Source of the DNA: a virus
DNA length: 35,990 nt
Reading direction: 5' to 3' (one strand)
Virus record (IMG/VR): IMGVR_UViG_3300020548_000023
Coordinates: 1-35,990 of that record
Below are positions 31,914 through 35,990 of this stretch, one piece after another (the stretch's first letter is position 1; each line of letters begins with the position of its first letter). Under the pieces are notes generated by a model. That model was not told the origin of the DNA. It was given only the letters and a program-made list of their open reading frames with translations, and ran no database searches. The position numbers were made by a program, and so were the translations under genes.

Positions 31914-33329
31914 ATGTCTAACACAAGAATCCAAATCAAGAGATCGAGCGTTACAACTACGCCATTAGGAGGTTCTCTTGCTGCGGCAGAACCAGCCTAT
32001 TCTTACCTTTCGGAAAAGTTATTCATAGGTTCATCTGATGGAACAGCTTCAGTTGTCATCGGCGGTAAGTTCTTTATTGATCAGCAAAATACTATTTTTG
32101 ATCTAGTAAATGCAGCATTCACCGTATCAAATTCGGGTTTTACCAGCGGCAACTCTATCTATTCGCTACTTAATCTAACGTTTAATACAACAAATTCTGC
32201 ATATACTCTTGCTAATGCTAACTTCGATGTGACAAATGCTGCATACACAATGGCAAATGCCAATTATTTAGTGACAAATGCCGCTTTCGATGTTGTTAAT
32301 GCAGCATATACATCTGCAAACGCTAACTATGTCGTAACAAATGCAGCATACACCTCTGTAAATGCAGCTTATGCCGTAGTAAATGCAGCTTATACTTCAT
32401 CGAATGCTGGCTATGGTGTAGCAAATGCAGCCTTCGATCTTGCTAATACTAAATTTGCTTCTGCTGGCGGTACAATCACAGGTAACGTCAACATCGTAGG
32501 CAATCTCACACTTTCTGGTAACACTTTCATAGTAGATGCGGAAGTTCTAAGAGTTTCGGATCCTCTACTATATCTTGCTGGTAACAACTATTCTTCCGAT
32601 ATCGTAGACATCGGTTTCATCGCAAATTATAACAACGGTTCTGCCAATCTACACACTGGTCTTTATCGTGAACATTCATCTAAGGAATACTATCTATTCC
32701 AAGGATATTCTGAGGAACCAAGTGGAAATCACATCGATCCAAACGCTAATGGTTTCCAGTTAGCTGTTCTTAATGCTGACATTATTACCAGCAATCTTAG
32801 ACTAAACGGTGCCAACACTTATGTTTGGATCAAGACAAACTTTGATACAACCAACTCTGCATATACACTAGCAAATGCTAACTTTAATGTCACAAATGCT
32901 GCTTATACATCATCCAATGCAAATTATACTCTAACAAATGCTGCTTTTGATGTTGTCAATGCAGCGTATACATCAGCAAACGCCAATTATGTCGTAACAA
33001 ATGCGGCTTATACATCCGTTAACGCAGCATATCTAGTTGTAAATGCAGCATACACCTCAGTAAACGCTGGATATACTGTAGCTAATGCTGCTTTTGATAC
33101 AGCAAATACAGCCGATATTCATGCAGCCAACGCTTCTTATGTCAATACTGGAACACTACTAGTAAATTATGGTGGTACCGGCCGCAATACCTTTAACACA
33201 AACGGTATTCTATTTGGCAATGGAACTGGTGGAATACTTGTCACATCGGCAGGTACCGAAGGTAATGTTCTACAAGTAGCTGCTTCTGGTATTCCACAGT
33301 TCGGAATGCTCGACGGAGGCAACTTCTAA
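31914..33329 (+). CDS. Second tail fibre protein with internal duplication
   Basis: This 471-residue protein starts with an attachment motif found in phage fibres (NTRIQIKRSSVTTTPLGGSLAAAEPAYSYLSEKLFIG, residues 3-38). Residues 90-179 are a stalk of NAAYTSANANYVVTN-type repeats. Residues about 190-305 form a distinct beta module (EVLRVSDPLLYLAGNNYSSDIVDIGFIANY, GLYREHSSKEYYLFQG), which recurs in the third fibre gene. Residues 310-399 repeat the first stalk almost exactly in length and order. The C-terminus (GTLLVNYGGTGRNTFNTNGILFGNGTGG, then MLDGGNF) is a knitted beta module with the Y-GG-TG motif frequent in fibre shafts. There is no chaperone domain, unlike the first fibre. It is probably a trimeric fibre connected to the baseplate. 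Confidence 0.85.
   Translation: MSNTRIQIKRSSVTTTPLGGSLAAAEPAYSYLSEKLFIGSSDGTASVVIGGKFFIDQQNTIFDLVNAAFTVSNSGFTSGNSIYSLLNLTFNTTNSAYTLANANFDVTNAAYTMANANYLVTNAAFDVVNAAYTSANANYVVTNAAYTSVNAAYAVVNAAYTSSNAGYGVANAAFDLANTKFASAGGTITGNVNIVGNLTLSGNTFIVDAEVLRVSDPLLYLAGNNYSSDIVDIGFIANYNNGSANLHTGLYREHSSKEYYLFQGYSEEPSGNHIDPNANGFQLAVLNADIITSNLRLNGANTYVWIKTNFDTTNSAYTLANANFNVTNAAYTSSNANYTLTNAAFDVVNAAYTSANANYVVTNAAYTSVNAAYLVVNAAYTSVNAGYTVANAAFDTANTADIHAANASYVNTGTLLVNYGGTGRNTFNTNGILFGNGTGGILVTSAGTEGNVLQVAASGIPQFGMLDGGNF
32181..32450 (+). repeat. 90-codon stalk repeat, copy 1
   Basis: The segment begins FNTTNSAYTLANANF and ends AAFDLANT; it is 270 bases long, the same length as copy 2 at 32841-33110, with the same order of subunits. 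The proteins differ at only a few positions while many codons differ synonymously. Confidence 0.9.
32841..33110 (+). repeat. 90-codon stalk repeat, copy 2
   Basis: The segment begins FDTTNSAYTLANANF and ends AAFDTANT. With copy 1 it brackets the DPLLYLAGNN beta module, giving a stalk-head-stalk plan in one protein. Confidence 0.9.
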
Positions 33330-33351
33330 CAGTAATATTGGAGAATAGAAT

Positions 33352-33864
33352 ATGAGTGATCCTCAAAAGTTTATAAATGCTTACGTTGACAACGCCATGG
33401 GCATGATTCATGAACAAACGTCAACAATATTACAGTTAAAGACTCAAGTAAGAATTGCAAATGAAATTGTTTCCGAGAGAGATGCTTTGATTGCTTCTCT
33501 CCAGGAACAGTTGGAGCAATGTAAAAATACGGCGTCGGATTTATCTAAGAGTGTAGAGGAAGCAGATACAATCAAAGCATCTTATGAAGCTATTAAAAAT
33601 AAAGTTTCACATATGGATGCTGTGACAGCACAAGCAAATGAAACAAAGCAAGCATTGATAGCAAAAAATGCTGAATGTGAAGTCTTAAAGCAAGAAATTG
33701 AAACACTTAAAATTGACAATGATGCATTAAAATCTGAAAACGATAATCTCACCAAACTGGTCCCGTCTGTCAAAAAGCTCATAAATAAGAAAAAGGTAAT
33801 GGTTGAAGAAACACCTGCGGTTGTAGTAGAATCTCGACCAAAAGACGAGAATGACGACTTTTAA
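33352..33864 (+). CDS. Coiled-coil protein between fibre genes
   Basis: This 170-residue protein is predicted almost wholly helical from about residue 15 to 148, with heptad spacing of hydrophobics (TILQLKTQVRIANEIVSERDALIASLQEQLEQ; CEVLKQEIETLKIDNDALKSENDNLTKLV). The tail is basic then acidic (INKKKVMVEE... RPKDENDDF). It has no enzymatic motif. Between two fibre genes with a TAATG overlap to the second, it may act in fibre trimerisation, as a fibre-attached rod or whisker, or as an assembly factor; sequence alone cannot decide. GGAG lies eight bases upstream of the start. Confidence 0.8.
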   Translation: MSDPQKFINAYVDNAMGMIHEQTSTILQLKTQVRIANEIVSERDALIASLQEQLEQCKNTASDLSKSVEEADTIKASYEAIKNKVSHMDAVTAQANETKQALIAKNAECEVLKQEIETLKIDNDALKSENDNLTKLVPSVKKLINKKKVMVEETPAVVVESRPKDENDDF

Positions 33865-35990
33865 TGGCAAACACAGTAATCAAACTTAAAAAATCATCAG
33901 AAGTTAACAAAGCGCCTTCACCAAGTGATCTAGACTATGGCGAAATTGCCATCAATTATGCCGACGGCAAATTATTCTATAAGAATACTTCAGGATTAAT
34001 TGCATCTGTTTCTGGCGGTGGTGCTGGAGGTGATAACTTTGGTGTCGTTAACGTTGCGGGACAATTGCTCATTGCAGATACGTCCGGAGACTTTCTAACA
34101 ATCAATAATGGTGACAATATTGAGTTGTCTGCCAATATCTTTAACGATTCATTCACAATTACAGCAAATCTTAAACCAGCATTTGATGTCGCCAACTCTG
34201 CTTTTGATGCTGCTAACAATGTCGGTCCACAAATTGCTCCTGCATATAATACAGCTAATGGAGCATACGATAAAGCTAATTCAGCAAATGTTCTAGCATA
34301 TAATACAGGTATTGGTGCTAATAACTATGCTGGAGCAATGGCAAATGCTGCCAACTCTTATGCTTCTGCCACTTATTCCACACTAACACAACTGGGCGAC
34401 AATTGGACAGTTACTAATGCTGCTTTTGGTAGCGCAAACTCTAGACTAGCTAATACATCTAATGTTACATTTGGTGGTTGGTTGTATTTTCCTGAAGATT
34501 CTAAACTTAGAATGGGTAGTTCTTCAAGTGATGCGCCTTTAGGTCAGCTTGAAATCAAATCTTCATCTGTTGTAAGAACATTACTAGCTAGTGATTCGTA
34601 TTCGGAAATTAGATTTAACGATAAAAACAACACCGGAAATCCCGCTTATATTACATATTATCCTAGTGGAACTTTAGAAACAAGATTAGATGCAAATAAT
34701 GGAGAAATTAGAGATTATTCCGATTTCTTTGTTTGGGGTAACTATAATTTAGGTCAGTATTCTACAGTATTTACTCTAAACTCTTTAACCAGACAAATAA
34801 ATCATACTGGTAGTATGAACATCGCCAACTCACTTATTGTTGGCACCACAAATGTTGCACCGTCGTTTATATCCGCAAATGCCTATGCAGGATTTATGGC
34901 AAACTCTGGCAATGTGTTCACTGGATTAGTCTATACAGCGGTCAACTCTGCATTTGCGGTAATCAATGCAGCCTTTACAAGTTCTAATGCTGATTATACA
35001 TTAACTAATGCGGCGTATACTTCTGCTAATGCCAACTATGTCGTAACCAACGCTGCATTTGCTGTAGCTAATGCAGCATACGGAAATGCTAACTCTATTG
35101 CCATATCTGCAAATGCCTATGCAGGATTTATGGCAAATGCTTCTAATACATTTGCCAGAACAATCGTTGATGCTAATCTAATTGTTGCTAGAGCATACAC
35201 CAATACATCTGTTACGGCTGCCAATAATTATGCTGGAGCAATGGTCAATGCTGCAAATGCATACGCCAATTCTACCTATGTAAAGCTATCCAGTTCCAGT
35301 CAAACAATTTCTGGCGATCTTAGCATTACAGGTAACCTAAACATTCTTGGATCAACTGTAACACATAATACAGATAGTTTTGTCGTTAGTGATCCTCTTG
35401 TTCTATTGGCGAGCAACAATACTGCGGACGTTGTTGATATCGGTTTTATTGCTCACTATGCTAATGCTACTAACGACATTGTTCATACAGGTTTCTTTAG
35501 GGATCATGAATCAAAAGAATGGTTCATATTTAAAGAATATAATGTTCATGCATTGGATTATGATGGTCATATCGGCACCACTGGTAATAACTTTACAGTG
35601 GACGTTCTAAATGCCAGTCTTAGAACTAGCAATTTGAACCTTGGTGGTGCTAATGCTATTGTATGGATCAAGACCGCTTTTGATACTGTAAATGCAGCTT
35701 ATACAAGTTCCAATGCCGACTATGTATTGACGAATGCGGCCTTTAATAGTGTTAATTCGGTGGCCATTGCTGCCAACAATTATGCTGGAGCAATGGCAAA
35801 TGCTTCAAATACATTTGCCAGAACTATTGTAGATGCTAATCTAATTGTTGCCAGAGCATATACTAATACATCTACTACGGCAGCTAATAATTATGCTGGA
35901 GCAATGGCCAACTCTGGCAATGCCTGGACTCAATCTATCGTTGATGCAAATCTAGTTACTGCCAGAGCATATACTAATACTTCTGTCACA
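33864..35990 (+). CDS. Third tail fibre protein, 5' part (runs off the window)
   Basis: The frame from ATG 33864 stays open for 709 codons to the last base of the window. The N-terminus (NTVIKLKKSSEVNKAPSPSDLDYGEIAINYADGKLFYKN) is the same attachment type as the second fibre. Then come Gly-rich linker, ANSAFDAANN/NAAYTSANANYVVTN stalk repeats, a beta block (RMGSSSSDAPLGQLEIKSSS... EIRFNDKNN), more stalk, and a module paralogous to that of fibre two (SFVVSDPLVLLASNNTADVVDIGFIAHY; GFFRDHESKEWFIFKEY). Two further NNYAGAMANASNTFARTIVDANLIVARAYTNT units follow. The 3' end, and so any chaperone domain, is not in the window. The start overlaps the stop of the coiled-coil gene by one base. Confidence 0.88.
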   Translation, partial: MANTVIKLKKSSEVNKAPSPSDLDYGEIAINYADGKLFYKNTSGLIASVSGGGAGGDNFGVVNVAGQLLIADTSGDFLTINNGDNIELSANIFNDSFTITANLKPAFDVANSAFDAANNVGPQIAPAYNTANGAYDKANSANVLAYNTGIGANNYAGAMANAANSYASATYSTLTQLGDNWTVTNAAFGSANSRLANTSNVTFGGWLYFPEDSKLRMGSSSSDAPLGQLEIKSSSVVRTLLASDSYSEIRFNDKNNTGNPAYITYYPSGTLETRLDANNGEIRDYSDFFVWGNYNLGQYSTVFTLNSLTRQINHTGSMNIANSLIVGTTNVAPSFISANAYAGFMANSGNVFTGLVYTAVNSAFAVINAAFTSSNADYTLTNAAYTSANANYVVTNAAFAVANAAYGNANSIAISANAYAGFMANASNTFARTIVDANLIVARAYTNTSVTAANNYAGAMVNAANAYANSTYVKLSSSSQTISGDLSITGNLNILGSTVTHNTDSFVVSDPLVLLASNNTADVVDIGFIAHYANATNDIVHTGFFRDHESKEWFIFKEYNVHALDYDGHIGTTGNNFTVDVLNASLRTSNLNLGGANAIVWIKTAFDTVNAAYTSSNADYVLTNAAFNSVNSVAIAANNYAGAMANASNTFARTIVDANLIVARAYTNTSTTAANNYAGAMANSGNAWTQSIVDANLVTARAYTNTSVT
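35131..35209 (+). repeat. 79-base cassette shared with the first fibre gene, copy B
   Basis: Matches 28968-29046 with one mismatch by eye. The flanking bases diverge at once on the left (gcaggattta here, ctggagcaa in copy A) and within a few codons on the right, so the identity has sharp borders. Confidence 0.85.

Noticed and set aside
32181-33110. CRISPR-like or regulatory DNA repeats
   Set aside because: The repeats are in frame, vary at third codon positions and have no constant spacers, so they are protein repeats.
33780-33787. CATAAATA as a late promoter for the third fibre
   Set aside because: It has one mismatch, lies within an AAG/AAA-rich coding stretch, and the third fibre start overlaps the upstream stop, so coupled translation is sufficient. 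Kept only as a weak possibility.
1-35990. tRNA genes, insertion sequences, integrase or attachment sites
   Set aside because: No cloverleaf-like segment, transposase motif, integrase or terminal repeat pair was seen on either strand. The genes are packed with gaps too short for such elements.

Overview
The window is the tail, baseplate and tail-fibre region of a T4-type contractile-tailed bacteriophage (myovirus), with one replication gene (a gp32-like single-stranded DNA-binding protein) at the left. Grounds: recognisable homologues of T4 gp32, gp26, gp48, a gp19/gp54-type tube protein, gp4, gp53, gp27, gp25, gp6, gp7 and gp8 in compact, partly overlapping operons; T4-type late promoter boxes (TATAAATA) at gene junctions; and no bacterial housekeeping gene, tRNA, insertion sequence or CRISPR array. 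The DNA is AT-rich and uses CTA unusually often for leucine. The family flavour (long gp7 with a conserved N-terminus, DUF4815-type giant structural protein, split spike) resembles the marine/rhizobial branch of T4-like phages more than T4 itself. The host cannot be read from the sequence.

Layout. 1-1349 (+): the tail end of a small cysteine-motif protein, then a sigma70-like promoter and the gp32-like gene, closed by a hairpin terminator. 1383-6841 (-): a convergent five-gene tail-hub operon, transcribed right to left: gp48-like tube cap, gp19/gp54-like tube protein, gp26-like hub subunit, gp51-like small protein, and a 1012-residue protein carrying three different candidate cell-wall-hydrolase domains. 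6885-19333 (+): head-completion nuclease (gp4), an unassigned 166-residue protein, wedge gp53, hub gp27, an OB-like spike partner, the beta-helical spike, then wedge proteins gp25, gp6, gp7 and gp8. 19349-25855 (+): a 2168-residue DUF4815-type structural protein. 25865-35990 (+): host-contact region with a parallel beta-helix protein, a small coiled-coil protein, a 1064-residue fibre with a C-terminal S74-type chaperone, a glycine-rich adhesin, a probable fibre-assembly protein, small beta proteins, a second fibre built around a 90-residue duplicated segment, a coiled-coil protein, and a third fibre gene running off the right edge.

How the parts work together. The hub, spike and tube-initiator proteins form the centre of the baseplate. 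The wedge proteins surround it. The 2168-residue protein probably links wedges to fibres, and the fibre genes supply receptor binding. In T4 the lysozyme is part of the gp5 spike. Here the spike carries no lysozyme, and muralytic activity appears concentrated in the 1012-residue protein of the opposite-strand hub operon. Three wedge proteins (gp6, gp7, gp8) share an inserted GxGY-type beta module, gp7 ends in a LamG-like lectin fold, and the fibre genes share repeat cassettes, one of them almost identical at DNA level between genes about 6 kb apart. These are the most distinctive features of the window. No gap of 300 bases or more lacks a gene.
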